Assembly (NCBI GenBank): GCA_027310565.1
Contig: DAIDAP010000037.1
Span: forward strand, 186,001 to 250,000
Source: Chloroflexota bacterium
GTDB lineage: Bacteria > Chloroflexota > Limnocylindria > P2-11E
DNA: 64,000 nt
Reading direction: 5' to 3'
In this document: piece after piece, positions 1 to 7,538 of the stretch
Layout: the number at the start of each line of letters is the position of its first letter
Position numbering within the stretch: the first letter of the stretch is position 1
Notes under the pieces: model-generated
Told to the model about the DNA's origin: nothing
Databases searched by the model: none
Seen by the model: only the letters and a program-made list of their open reading frames with translations
Position numbers and translations under genes: made by a program

Positions 1-205
1 ACGGCTCGCCGGAGACGCGGCGCTGGCCCTCGTGCGCCTCGGCCGCGTACGCGAAGGCGCGGCGGACGAGCTCGGCGTCGCCCTCGGGGTAGTGGCGCAG
101 CATCTCGCGGACGACCGCCTCCGCGTCGGCGCTGCCCTGCCGCTGCGGCCGCAGCCGCTCGGTGATGCCGGTGATGCGCGCGGTGATCGGATTCGCTCTG
201 GCCAC
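1..205 (-). CDS. RelA/SpoT-family (p)ppGpp synthetase/hydrolase, N-terminal fragment
   Basis: Only the first 68 codons are inside the window; the gene runs off the left edge. The visible peptide ends in AEAHEGQRRVSGEP, the opening of the HD-type hydrolase domain of Rel/SpoT enzymes, where the His of AHxGQxRxSGEP is a metal ligand. Family knowledge: these enzymes make and degrade (p)ppGpp in the stringent response. I chose GTG at 205 because it lies 28 nt after the recJ stop and has GAGGGG 9 nt upstream; no in-frame ATG occurs before the conserved region. It is probably co-transcribed with recJ, a pairing seen in many bacteria. Whether synthetase and hydrolase activities are both intact cannot be seen here. 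Confidence 0.85.
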   Translation of the reverse strand, partial: MARANPITARITGITERLRPQRQGSADAEAVVREMLRHYPEGDAELVRRAFAYAAEAHEGQRRVSGEP

Positions 206-233
206 TACCCGCCGCCCCTCGCTCGGTTCATCG

Positions 234-1940
234 TCATGCCACCGCCATGTCCGCGCGCATGCGGTCGGCGGTCCCGACCGGACCGAAGTCCCGCAGCTCC
301 AGCTCCACGAGGCCGCGCAGCCCGTTCCCCACGGTGACGACCGCGTCAACGGAGCCCGCGTCGGTCATCGCCTCGGCGTGGTCGCCGCGCCGGAACGCCA
401 TCGCGTCGAACGTGAAGCGGCCGAGCGTGATCTTGCAGCGCAGGTGATCCGCGTCGGCGCCGACCTGGCGGATGCCGAACACCCGCACGTTGCGCACGAG
501 CAGGTGCGGGCGCGGGTTGGCCGCGCCGCACGGCTCGAGGTCCGCGAGCTCGAGCGCGAGCCGCGGCGAGAGCGCCTCGGGCTCGATCTCGGCGTCCACG
601 CGGAGCGTCGGCACGGGGCGGATCCCGCCGAGACGGCGACGGACGATCTCGTCCAGCCGCAGGGCGAGCGCCGGGATCGCGCCGCGCGCGACGGAGAAGC
701 CCGCGGCCATCGCGTGGCCGCCATGCTTCAGCAGGAGATCGTCGCACTCGTCGAGCGCCTCGGCGATGTGCAGCGCGCCGATGGAGCGGCACGACCCCTT
801 CCCCTCGTCGCCGCTGATCGCGATCACCGCGGCGGGCCGGGCGTGGTCCTCGACCAGCCGCGACGCCGCGAGGCCGACGATGCCGGCGGGCCAGGCCTCG
901 TCGGCGACGACGGTCGCCCACGCGTCCGGCCGCTCCGCGGCGCGCTCTCGCGCGCCCTTCACGACCTGTCGCGTGAGCTCCTGACGCTCGGCATTCTTCC
1001 GCTCGAGCTTCTCGGCGATGGCCGTCGCCTCCTCGGCGTCCTCGGTGAGCAGGAGGCGCAGCGCCTCCTCGGCGTCGGCGATGCGACCGGCGGCGTTGAG
1101 CCGCGGCCCGAGCACGTAGCCGACGTCCGCCGCGTTCACGCGCCCGAGCCGGAGCCCGGACCGCTCGACGAGCGCGCGCACGCCGGCGATCGGGGCGCGG
1201 TTGAGCGCGGCGAGGCCGCGCCGCACGAGCGAGCGGTTGGCGCCGCGGAGCGGGACGACGTCGGCGATGGTCGCGAGCGCGACGAGCTGGAGCAGCTCGT
1301 CCTCGCGCGGCGCGTACGCGAGCTCGCCGAGGAGCGCCCGCGCGAGCACGAGGGCGACGCCCGCGCCGGCGAGGTCCCTGTCGAGCGACGGATCGTCGGG
1401 ACGCCGCGGGTTCACGACGGCGAGCGCGTCCGGCAGCTCCGCGGGTGGATGGTGGTGGTCGGTGACGATGAGGTCGACGCCGAGCGTCCGCGCGAGGGCC
1501 GCCTCACGCGCCGCGGTCACGCCGCAGTCGACCGAGACGATGACCCGCGTGCCGTCTCCGGCCAGCCCGCGGATCGCCGGCTCGTTGAGCCCGTAGCCCT
1601 CCTCGTAGCGGTCGGGGATGTACGCGCCGACCGCGACGCCGAGCTGGCGGAACGCGCGCACGAGGATCGCCGAGCCGGCGAGGCCGTCGACGTCGTAGTC
1701 GCCATAGACGACGATGCGCTCGCGAGCCGCGAGCGCACGACGGAGCCGGGCGACGGCCTTGTCGAGGTCGAGCATCGGCGGCCCGTCCTCGGGTGCGCGG
1801 GCGGCGAGGAAGCCGGGCATCTCGACCACGCTCAGCCCACGGCTCGCGAGGATGCGCGCGACGAGCGGCGCGATCCCCGGGGGCGCCTCGGTCGGCCGCG
1901 TCTGGGGCAGCAGCCAGCGCCGCTGTGCGGAAAACGTCAT
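234..1940 (-). CDS. recJ: single-stranded-DNA-specific exonuclease RecJ
   Basis: RecJ degrades single-stranded DNA 5' to 3' in recombination and mismatch/base-excision repair. The 568-residue product has the DHH phosphoesterase motifs in order: VVYGDYDVDG (metal-binding Asp residues), VDCG, VTDHHHPP (the DHH motif), and later LNAAGRI of the DHHA1 domain, followed by a GG(H)-type motif (KHGGHAMAAGF) and a C-terminal OB-like region. Length matches the usual 550-600 residues. The start is ATG at 1940; no clear Shine-Dalgarno precedes it. It lies 61 bp downstream of the FtsH-like gene and 28 bp upstream of the RelA/SpoT gene, all on the same strand. Confidence 0.95.
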   Translation of the reverse strand: MTFSAQRRWLLPQTRPTEAPPGIAPLVARILASRGLSVVEMPGFLAARAPEDGPPMLDLDKAVARLRRALAARERIVVYGDYDVDGLAGSAILVRAFRQLGVAVGAYIPDRYEEGYGLNEPAIRGLAGDGTRVIVSVDCGVTAAREAALARTLGVDLIVTDHHHPPAELPDALAVVNPRRPDDPSLDRDLAGAGVALVLARALLGELAYAPREDELLQLVALATIADVVPLRGANRSLVRRGLAALNRAPIAGVRALVERSGLRLGRVNAADVGYVLGPRLNAAGRIADAEEALRLLLTEDAEEATAIAEKLERKNAERQELTRQVVKGARERAAERPDAWATVVADEAWPAGIVGLAASRLVEDHARPAAVIAISGDEGKGSCRSIGALHIAEALDECDDLLLKHGGHAMAAGFSVARGAIPALALRLDEIVRRRLGGIRPVPTLRVDAEIEPEALSPRLALELADLEPCGAANPRPHLLVRNVRVFGIRQVGADADHLRCKITLGRFTFDAMAFRRGDHAEAMTDAGSVDAVVTVGNGLRGLVELELRDFGPVGTADRMRADMAVA

Positions 1941-2001
1941 ACGACGAACGATTTTCGCACGCCGAGACGGCTCGCCTCGGCGGAGCGCCGCGACGTGCCG
2001 C

Positions 2002-3900
2002 CTACCCGCTCGCCGAAGGAGGCTGCGGCGTCGGGTCGCCGGACGCGGCGACCGGCACCGGCACGACCTCCGGACCCGGCTCCCGCTCGCGCGTGAGATC
2101 GGAGAGCCGCGGGAGGACCACCGGCCTGCGCACGAACGGCGTCGCGGCGGCGGGATTGGACACGTCGGCCGCGTCGAAGATCTCGTCGAGCTCGGGACCG
2201 ATCAGCTCGCCGCGCTGGATGAGCGCGCCCGCCACCGCGTGGACCGCGTACTCCTTCTCGCGGATGAGGCGCTTGGTCTCCTCGTACAGCTGCTCGAGCA
2301 GGCGGTCGGCGAGCGCGAGGACCTGGGGCGGCGCGCCGGCGGCGGACGGCGGGAAGGCGACGAGCGTCGAGCCCATGCCCCAGCTGCCGACGTACGCGAG
2401 CGCGCGGTTGGTGGCGTTGCGCAGGTCCGACGACGCGTTCGCCGTCTTCGTACCCAGGATGAGCTCCTCGACCGCGCGCGATCCGAGCGACACCATGATG
2501 TCGTTCTCGATCTCCTGCGCGTGGACCTGGTGCCGCTCCACCTTCGGCGTCGGCATGACGACGCCGTACGCGTCGCCCATGCGGATGATCGACGCCTTCT
2601 GGATGCGGTCGTCCTGGTTGAGGTAGTGCGAGGCGATGGCGTGTCCGGCCTCGTGGTAGGCGATCGTCCGCTTGTCGTGCGCGGACATGCTCATGATCGG
2701 CTGCTTGATGCCCAGCACGCGCGCGTCGCGCGCGGACAGCCAGTCCTTGTACGAGAGCTGCTCGCGGCCGTTGTCGTGCGCGACGATGAGCGCCTCGTTG
2801 ATGACCGTCTTGATCTCGATCGGCGTCCATCCGATCGAATCCGCGACCATGAGGTCGACGGGGATGCCGACCTCGTGCGCCTTCTGGCGCAGATAGAACT
2901 GGATGATGTCCCTCCGCCCGTCGCCGTCCGGCTCGTAGACGTTCAGCCGCCGATCGAGCCGGCCCGGCCGCACGAGCGCGGGATCGAGGACGTCCGGGCG
3001 GTTCGTCGCGCCGATGACGAAGACGACCGGCTTCGGCGGCACCGGGCCGCGGATGAATCCGAGCCACCGCAGGGCCTTGCGGCTCCAGCGGTCCTCGACG
3101 TGCTGCCCGAGCGAGTCCATCTGGTTGAGCATCGTGTTCAGGGCGAACCCTCGCCCACCCATCATGCCCATCGGGCCCATCATCCCCTGCTGCTGGCCGC
3201 CCTGGACTCCGCCGCGCGAGAGCCCGATGGAATCGAGCTCGTCGAGGAACATGATGCACGCGCCGGGGCTGTCGGGCCCCGCGTACTTGCGCGCCAGCTT
3301 CCGCGCCTTGCTGAAGAGCGAGATGACGATGAGGGCGTCCATGCCGAACCACATGCTCGTGAGGCTGGAGGCGTCGACGTAGATGAACGGCAGGCCCGCC
3401 TCCGCGGCGACGACGCCGGCGAGGAACGTCTTCCCCGTGCCGGGCGGTCCGGCGAGGAGCATCCCCTTGGGCATCTCGCCGCCGGCGTCCTGGAACTTCC
3501 GCACGCCCCGCAGGATCCGCACGAGGCTCTTCGCGTGCTCGAGCAGATCCGGCTGCCCGCGGTAGTTCTCGAACGAGAGGCCGATCTGCGGGCTCTCCGG
3601 GGTCACGGTGTAGGTGCGCGGGCGCGACAGGAACCACATGAGCGCGCCGAACTGCGCGATGAACGCGAAGGCGTAGAAGAGGAGCGTGACCAGCAGCGTG
3701 GGCGCCTGGCTGATCATGCCCAGGATCCCCTCGAACACGCCGCGGATGCCGTACAGGAGCAGGAGCGCGCCGACGACGATCGCCAGGATGATGAGGCGCT
3801 TCATGTTGTGCTCGAGCACGTACGCGGCGGTAACCATGCCCTCCCGCGACCGCGGCGCGGCCGGTCGGTTCTGCTGTGGAGTCAGCGCGGGTGTCTGCAT
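2002..3900 (-). CDS. FtsH-like membrane AAA+ zinc metalloprotease lacking the periplasmic domain
   Basis: 632 residues. Two N-terminal membrane segments (about residues 33-52 and 66-91) are separated by only some 13 residues, so the periplasmic domain of classical FtsH is missing. The AAA+ module follows: Walker A GPPGTGKT (151-158), Walker B IMFLDELDS, a Gly/Gln/Met-rich loop (about 230-250), a second region of homology with GATNRPDVLDP and arginine-finger RPGR. The peptidase M41 motif HEAGH is at 416-420, and a third-ligand region SSDLRNAT is present, so proteolysis looks intact. The pore loop is MWFGMDA instead of the usual MFVGVGA. A 20-30 residue insertion precedes the second region of homology. 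The ATG at 3900 overlaps the upstream gene's stop (TGATG); the longer ORF in the track begins inside that gene and is not the true start. Known role of the family: degradation of membrane and damaged proteins. This looks like a divergent paralogue rather than the housekeeping FtsH. Confidence 0.85.
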   Translation of the reverse strand: MQTPALTPQQNRPAAPRSREGMVTAAYVLEHNMKRLIILAIVVGALLLLYGIRGVFEGILGMISQAPTLLVTLLFYAFAFIAQFGALMWFLSRPRTYTVTPESPQIGLSFENYRGQPDLLEHAKSLVRILRGVRKFQDAGGEMPKGMLLAGPPGTGKTFLAGVVAAEAGLPFIYVDASSLTSMWFGMDALIVISLFSKARKLARKYAGPDSPGACIMFLDELDSIGLSRGGVQGGQQQGMMGPMGMMGGRGFALNTMLNQMDSLGQHVEDRWSRKALRWLGFIRGPVPPKPVVFVIGATNRPDVLDPALVRPGRLDRRLNVYEPDGDGRRDIIQFYLRQKAHEVGIPVDLMVADSIGWTPIEIKTVINEALIVAHDNGREQLSYKDWLSARDARVLGIKQPIMSMSAHDKRTIAYHEAGHAIASHYLNQDDRIQKASIIRMGDAYGVVMPTPKVERHQVHAQEIENDIMVSLGSRAVEELILGTKTANASSDLRNATNRALAYVGSWGMGSTLVAFPPSAAGAPPQVLALADRLLEQLYEETKRLIREKEYAVHAVAGALIQRGELIGPELDEIFDAADVSNPAAATPFVRRPVVLPRLSDLTREREPGPEVVPVPVAASGDPTPQPPSASG

Positions 3901-4316
3901 CAGTTCACCCCTACGATCTCGCCGTTCTGGATGTCGAACACGAATCCGACGATGGCGTCCGTCCCCTGCACGTCCTTCCCGGTCAGCACGTAGGCCGCGA
4001 GGGTCGTCCCGTCCTTGGCCGTCGCGCCGACGAACCTCACGCTGCGGACGTCGACGACCGGCGTCCCCATCGGGCTCATCAGCGCGTCGCGGAGCGCCGT
4101 GAGCGCCTCCGGCGCGACGAGCTGCGCGAGCGCGCGGGAGTCGCTGTTCAGCAGCGCGGCCGCGACCTGCGCCCCGACGGCCGGCTCGTCGATGCGGTCG
4201 AGGCTGGGATACGGGTTCTGCGGGACGCCGGCGTCGGTGACGCGCTGCAGCACCGCGCCGCCGACGACCCCGCCGACGAAGAGCGCGAGGACGAGGGCCG
4301 CGCGGGCCTCGTTCAT
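3900..4316 (-). CDS. membrane-anchored extracytoplasmic protein of unknown function (FtsH operon, second gene)
   Basis: 138 residues. One N-terminal hydrophobic segment (ALVLALFVGGVVGGAVL) anchors a soluble domain of about 110 residues. I do not recognise a named family. Its layout matches the preceding 144-residue protein: the same LFVGGVVG anchor, then a helical stretch with LLxxD (LLNSDSRAL), then two strand-like segments and a short C-terminal hairpin (QNGEIVGVN). This suggests the two are paralogues, possibly of an NTF2-like fold, which is inference. The stop overlaps the FtsH-like start by one base (TGATG), implying translational coupling. It could act as an extracytoplasmic partner of that protease. 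Confidence 0.7.
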   Translation of the reverse strand: MNEARAALVLALFVGGVVGGAVLQRVTDAGVPQNPYPSLDRIDEPAVGAQVAAALLNSDSRALAQLVAPEALTALRDALMSPMGTPVVDVRSVRFVGATAKDGTTLAAYVLTGKDVQGTDAIVGFVFDIQNGEIVGVN

Positions 4317-4350
4317 GCCGGCTCCACCGCCACGGTCGGCGCCCCAAGCG

Positions 4351-4785
4351 TCATCTCGTCAGGACCACCCTGCCGCCGGACAGCGTGAGCGCGAGCGGGA
4401 AGAGCTGCTGCCGGCCGCCGGAGCCCTGCACCTCGACGGCGTAGATGTGCACGCTGAGCCCGCCCTGCGACTGGCCGCCGAGGTAGGTCAGCGAAAGGGC
4501 CTTCACGTTGCTCTGCTGGCTCTGCTGCGCGGACTGCTCGGAGAGCGCCCGCGAGATGACGTCCTGCTCGGGGCGCATCGCGTTCAGGCCCGCGGCGTCG
4601 CGCGACAGGAGGCGGATCATGTAGGTCCGCGCCTGCGCGGACTCCCCCGAGCCCGAGAACCAGCCCTGGTCGGCGACGACCGTGCTGCCGGCCGCGGCCA
4701 GCGCGAAGCCGACCACGCCGCCGACGAACAGCATGCCGACGGCCAGCCGCACCGTCGCGGGGATCCAGCCGACGAGTCGTCCCAT
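4351..4785 (-). CDS. membrane-anchored extracytoplasmic protein of unknown function (FtsH operon, first gene)
   Basis: 144 residues with one N-terminal membrane segment (LAVGMLFVGGVVGFALAAAG) and a soluble domain predicted outside the membrane. The family is not recognised. It shares the LFVGGVVG anchor and the downstream order of segments (LLSRDAAGL helix, KALSLTYLGG strand, GGRVVLTR end) with the next gene, so the pair probably arose by duplication. A Gln/Ser-rich stretch (SEQSAQQSQQSN) lies mid-protein. It is separated from its partner by 34 nt and would be first in the operon ending in the FtsH-like protease. Confidence 0.65.
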   Translation of the reverse strand: MGRLVGWIPATVRLAVGMLFVGGVVGFALAAAGSTVVADQGWFSGSGESAQARTYMIRLLSRDAAGLNAMRPEQDVISRALSEQSAQQSQQSNVKALSLTYLGGQSQGGLSVHIYAVEVQGSGGRQQLFPLALTLSGGRVVLTR

Positions 4786-4844
4786 GCGTGAAGTCTACCG
4801 GTGGCCGTAGGGCATAAGGTCCATTTCGCGTCCGGTGGCGGTCA

Positions 4845-6005
4845 TCAACCCGCTCTCCGCAGCACGTCCGCCGCGAATCCGAGCAGGCCCGCGACCTCCG
4901 GGACCCAGAAGTCCAGCCCGCGCGAACGGGCGTCGCCCGAGAGCGCCGCGGCGTGCGAGAGGAGCCGCGTCTTCTGCAGCCGGGTGGGCGCCGTGCGCGC
5001 CGCGGCGGCGGCGGCCTCGGCCTCGGCGATCGGCTCGAAGCGGTCGCCCTCGTCGTGCAGCCAGTAGACCGGCGGGCGCACGTCCGCCCACCGCGTCCGC
5101 GGCGACAACGCGTCGAACGTCGTCCGCAGCGAGGCCGGCAGCGCCGCGAGGCGGGCGAGCGCCGAGTCGTAATCCGGCGCGGCCAGGGCGCCCCACAGGC
5201 GCACGGCCTCCTCCCCCAGGCCGGGCGGGGGCTCGCCCGCGGCGACGCCGCCCGAGGCCTCGAGGGCCGCCACCAGACGCTCGCGATCGCGCGCGTCGCC
5301 CACGGCCTGCGCCGCTCCCGCGGGCAGCTTGCGGCGCGCCTCGGGATCGGGCGTCCAGGTCTCGAGCGCTCCGCCGCGACGCTGCCGGCCGCTGATCACG
5401 CTCGCGAGGTAGGTGTCCACGTCGAAGTACGCGCCGAGCGCGCCGAGATAGCCCGCGCGGCCGAGCGCCGCGCCCGGCCGGCCCGCCGCTGCGAGCATGA
5501 CGCCGCCGCCCACCGAGAACCCGAACGCGCCGACGCGCTCGGGGTCCACGTCCGGGCGAGCGAGCAGCGTCGCGAAGGCGGCGTCGACGCGCGCCGGCGC
5601 CGACGCCTCCAGGCGCGCGTCGACCAGGAAGGCGAGCTGCGGCAGCATGACCAGGTAGCCGGCGCGCGCGAGCGCCTCGGCGATCCGCCGCGTCTCCGGG
5701 TCGTCGTTCCCGAGCGGCGTCGCGCCGTTCACCAGCAGCATCGCGGGGTGCCGCTCCCCGCGGGCGGGCTCCCACCACGTCACGCGCGCGTCCTCGCCCG
5801 CGAGCGTGATGCGCTCCTCGGCGACGCGCGGGGCCGGCGTGATCCGCGCGGCGGCGTTCTCGCCGGACAGCGCCGACGAGTACACGTCGAGCACCACGAC
5901 CGCCCCGCGCCACATCGGCCGCAGCAGCGGCGGCCACCACACCACGGCGGCGACGAGAAGCAGGACGACGAGCAGCCCGGCAGCGCGGCGACGCATGCAC
6001 GACAA
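4845..6005 (-). CDS. membrane-anchored alpha/beta hydrolase (dienelactone-hydrolase-like)
   Basis: 386 residues. An N-terminal signal anchor (GLLVVLLLVAAVVWW) is followed by an alpha/beta-hydrolase domain: the strand LLVNGATPLG near the oxyanion region, the nucleophile elbow GFSVGGG with the presumed catalytic Ser, and the late WLHDEGD and LLSHAAAL segments that could supply Asp and His. The substrate cannot be told from sequence. Start is ATG at 6005 (MSCMRRR), with a second ATG three codons on. It stands 59 bp upstream of the FtsH-associated genes on the same strand and may be transcribed separately. Confidence 0.7.
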   Translation of the reverse strand: MSCMRRRAAGLLVVLLLVAAVVWWPPLLRPMWRGAVVVLDVYSSALSGENAAARITPAPRVAEERITLAGEDARVTWWEPARGERHPAMLLVNGATPLGNDDPETRRIAEALARAGYLVMLPQLAFLVDARLEASAPARVDAAFATLLARPDVDPERVGAFGFSVGGGVMLAAAGRPGAALGRAGYLGALGAYFDVDTYLASVISGRQRRGGALETWTPDPEARRKLPAGAAQAVGDARDRERLVAALEASGGVAAGEPPPGLGEEAVRLWGALAAPDYDSALARLAALPASLRTTFDALSPRTRWADVRPPVYWLHDEGDRFEPIAEAEAAAAAARTAPTRLQKTRLLSHAAALSGDARSRGLDFWVPEVAGLLGFAADVLRRAG

Positions 6006-6045
6006 GATAGGGGCCGCGCGGAGCGCGCCGGGGCCACGCGGTCCC

Positions 6046-6180
6046 CTACACGTCGGCGGGGTGGATGATGCGGCCGCCGAGGATGGTCAGGTCGACGCGC
6101 GTCGCGGCGATCTGCGGCGGCGTGAGCGAGCGGATGTCCCGCGAGAGCACGACGAGGTCGGCGAGCTTTCCCACGGCCAC
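6046..6180 (-). pseudogene. relic: C-terminal end of a metal-dependent amidohydrolase
   Basis: About 44 codons ending in TAG encode VAVGKLADLVVLSRDI...TILGGRIIHPADV (middle omitted). GKLADLVVLSRD followed by the closing TxxGGRI strand is the standard C-terminal signature of amidohydrolase-family enzymes (YtcJ/imidazolonepropionase-like), where this segment closes the small beta-sandwich. Nothing upstream in this frame resembles the catalytic barrel: the sequence beyond about 6180 runs into a different gene. The gene is therefore decapitated. The amino-terminal part would have lain to the right, where two membrane-protein genes now sit. Confidence 0.6.
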
Positions 6181-6241
6181 GCGCTCGCCGGCGCGGCCAT
6201 GCAGGACGCCACGGCGCCGCCGCGCAGGATGGGATCGGCGG

Positions 6242-6463
6242 TCAGGAGACGTGGCGCCGCGCGTTGCGGCCCGCGCGGTAGAGGTTCGCGACGACGAGCG
6301 CGAGGACGAGCGCGAGGAGCAGCCATCCGCTGTCCTCCCGCACCGCTTGGGTGCCGCGCGTGGCGACCAGCCAGGTGACGGCGAGCGCGGCGATCGCGCC
6401 GAGGGCGAGCTGCCCGTCATCGACGAGCAGCCCGTAGACGTTGTCCCAGATCTCACGCGGCAC
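6242..6463 (-). CDS. small membrane protein of unknown function
   Basis: 73 residues with two hydrophobic segments (LALGAIAALAVTWLVAT and WLLLALVLALVVANLY) and a basic tail (RAGRNARRHVS). I do not recognise a family. GTG at 6463 lies one base after the TAG of the upstream TMEM165-like gene, so the two are almost certainly co-transcribed and translationally coupled. The small protein may be a subunit or regulator of that transporter-like protein; this is inferred from context only. Confidence 0.6.
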   Translation of the reverse strand: MPREIWDNVYGLLVDDGQLALGAIAALAVTWLVATRGTQAVREDSGWLLLALVLALVVANLYRAGRNARRHVS

Positions 6464-6464
6464 G

Positions 6465-7232
6465 CTAGACGTTGCGCGCCTCCACCCGGGCGCCGTCCGG
6501 CAGCAGGCCGGCCAGGATCCGCGTCGCGACCCAGCTCGCGGCGAGGAACGCCCCGAGGATGACCGGCACCGAGGCCGCGTCGCCCGGCCACCGCGCGCCC
6601 ACGCCCTCGGCGAACCAGAACACGCCGAAGGTCGAGAGCATGGCGCCGACGACGAATTTCATCCAGTTCTCGGGCACGGCCGTGAGCGGATGGCGCAGCA
6701 GCGCGGCGACGGCGATGACGAGGGCGCCGGCCGCGACCGCGCCCACGATCGCCGCGTTCATCGCGGCGATGCCCGCGGCGCCGAACGCGATGACGATGAA
6801 CGCGACCTCGGTGCCCTCGAGCAGCACGGCCTTGTACGCGACGGCCGTGCCGACCCAGTCCCACTCGGTCCGCCGCAGGCCCTGCGCGCGGAGCTCGGCG
6901 ACCTCCCGCCGGTAGATCTCCTCCTCGTTATGGAGCGCGACGATCCCCGCGAAGCGCAGCACGCCCTTCCGCAGCCAGCGCAGGCCGAAGAGGAGGAGGA
7001 GCGCGCCGACGAGGCCGAGGAGCAGCCGCTCGGGCACCACCGTGACCAGCGCGACGCCCAGCGTCGCGACGATGACGGCCAGGGTGAGCGCGGCGAGCGT
7101 CGCGCCGGCGAGCGGCGCGCGCCAGCCGCGCGTGATGCCGACCGCGAGCACGATCGTCGTCGCCTCGACGAACTCGACCGCGCTCGCGACGAACGACGGA
7201 GCGGCCGCGATGGCGAGCGTCAGCGGATCCAT
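6465..7232 (-). CDS. COG4280-type integral membrane protein, TMEM165/GDT1-like architecture
   Basis: 255 residues with about seven hydrophobic segments arranged as two repeats. Each repeat carries a similar acidic motif within a membrane helix: EFVEATTIVLAVG near the N terminus and LLEGTEVAFIVIAFG in the second half. A charged cytoplasmic linker (HNEEEIYRREVAELRAQG) separates them. This resembles the two E-x-G-D motifs of GDT1/TMEM165 cation exchangers and the uncharacterised family COG4280, but the GD residues are not conserved, so ion transport is only a guess. Start ATG at 7232; the downstream 73-residue gene follows after one base. Confidence 0.6.
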   Translation of the reverse strand: MDPLTLAIAAAPSFVASAVEFVEATTIVLAVGITRGWRAPLAGATLAALTLAVIVATLGVALVTVVPERLLLGLVGALLLLFGLRWLRKGVLRFAGIVALHNEEEIYRREVAELRAQGLRRTEWDWVGTAVAYKAVLLEGTEVAFIVIAFGAAGIAAMNAAIVGAVAAGALVIAVAALLRHPLTAVPENWMKFVVGAMLSTFGVFWFAEGVGARWPGDAASVPVILGAFLAASWVATRILAGLLPDGARVEARNV

Positions 7233-7254
7233 GGCTCCAGTGTCGCACCCCGGG

Positions 7255-7495
7255 ATTCACGCGACGTTCGGGCTCGCCACGGCGATCCTCTCGATCGCCT
7301 CGCTCTCTTCTCCTCGGCCTGGGCGCGCTGCCGCCCATGGCCGAGGCGGGCCTGACGCTCGCGGAGGCGCGCAGGTACCCACGCGTCGCCTGGTGGCTCT
7401 CGGTGTTCCCCGGCGTCGCGATCAACACGGTCGTGCTCAGGGTGAACCTCGTCGGCGACGCGGTGCGCGACGCGCTCGATCGCCGGATCCCGAGC
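7255..7495 (+). pseudogene. relic: frameshifted C-terminal end of a DppC/OppC-type peptide ABC permease
   Basis: On the plus strand, one frame reads ATFGLATAILSIASLS (from 7261), matching the late permease helix that normally continues into SFLGLG. The match then jumps to another frame near 7310 and reads LGLGALPPMAEAG followed, about 20 codons on, by WWLSVFPGVAINTVV and NLVGDAVRDALDRR. The last two are the diagnostic C-terminal DppC signature (FPGLAI...NLLGDGLRDALDPR). There is no intact start, the first three quarters of the gene are missing, and the frame is broken, so this is a remnant. It abuts the start of the COG4280-type gene (7232) and ends just before secF. This tract accounts for most of the 306-bp gap between these two genes. 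Confidence 0.65.
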
Positions 7496-7538
7496 GTCTC
7501 GGACGGACGCCGCGCGCGCGCCTCTCCGGCGCGCGACG

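Noticed and set aside
162-2096. 644-residue plus-strand ORF opposite recJ
   Set aside because: Shadow of recJ; low-complexity Arg/Asp/Glu-rich sequence and no domain.
4795-6000. 401-residue minus-strand ORF overlapping the alpha/beta hydrolase
   Set aside because: Another frame of the same stretch without domain signature; the 386-residue frame contains the hydrolase motifs.
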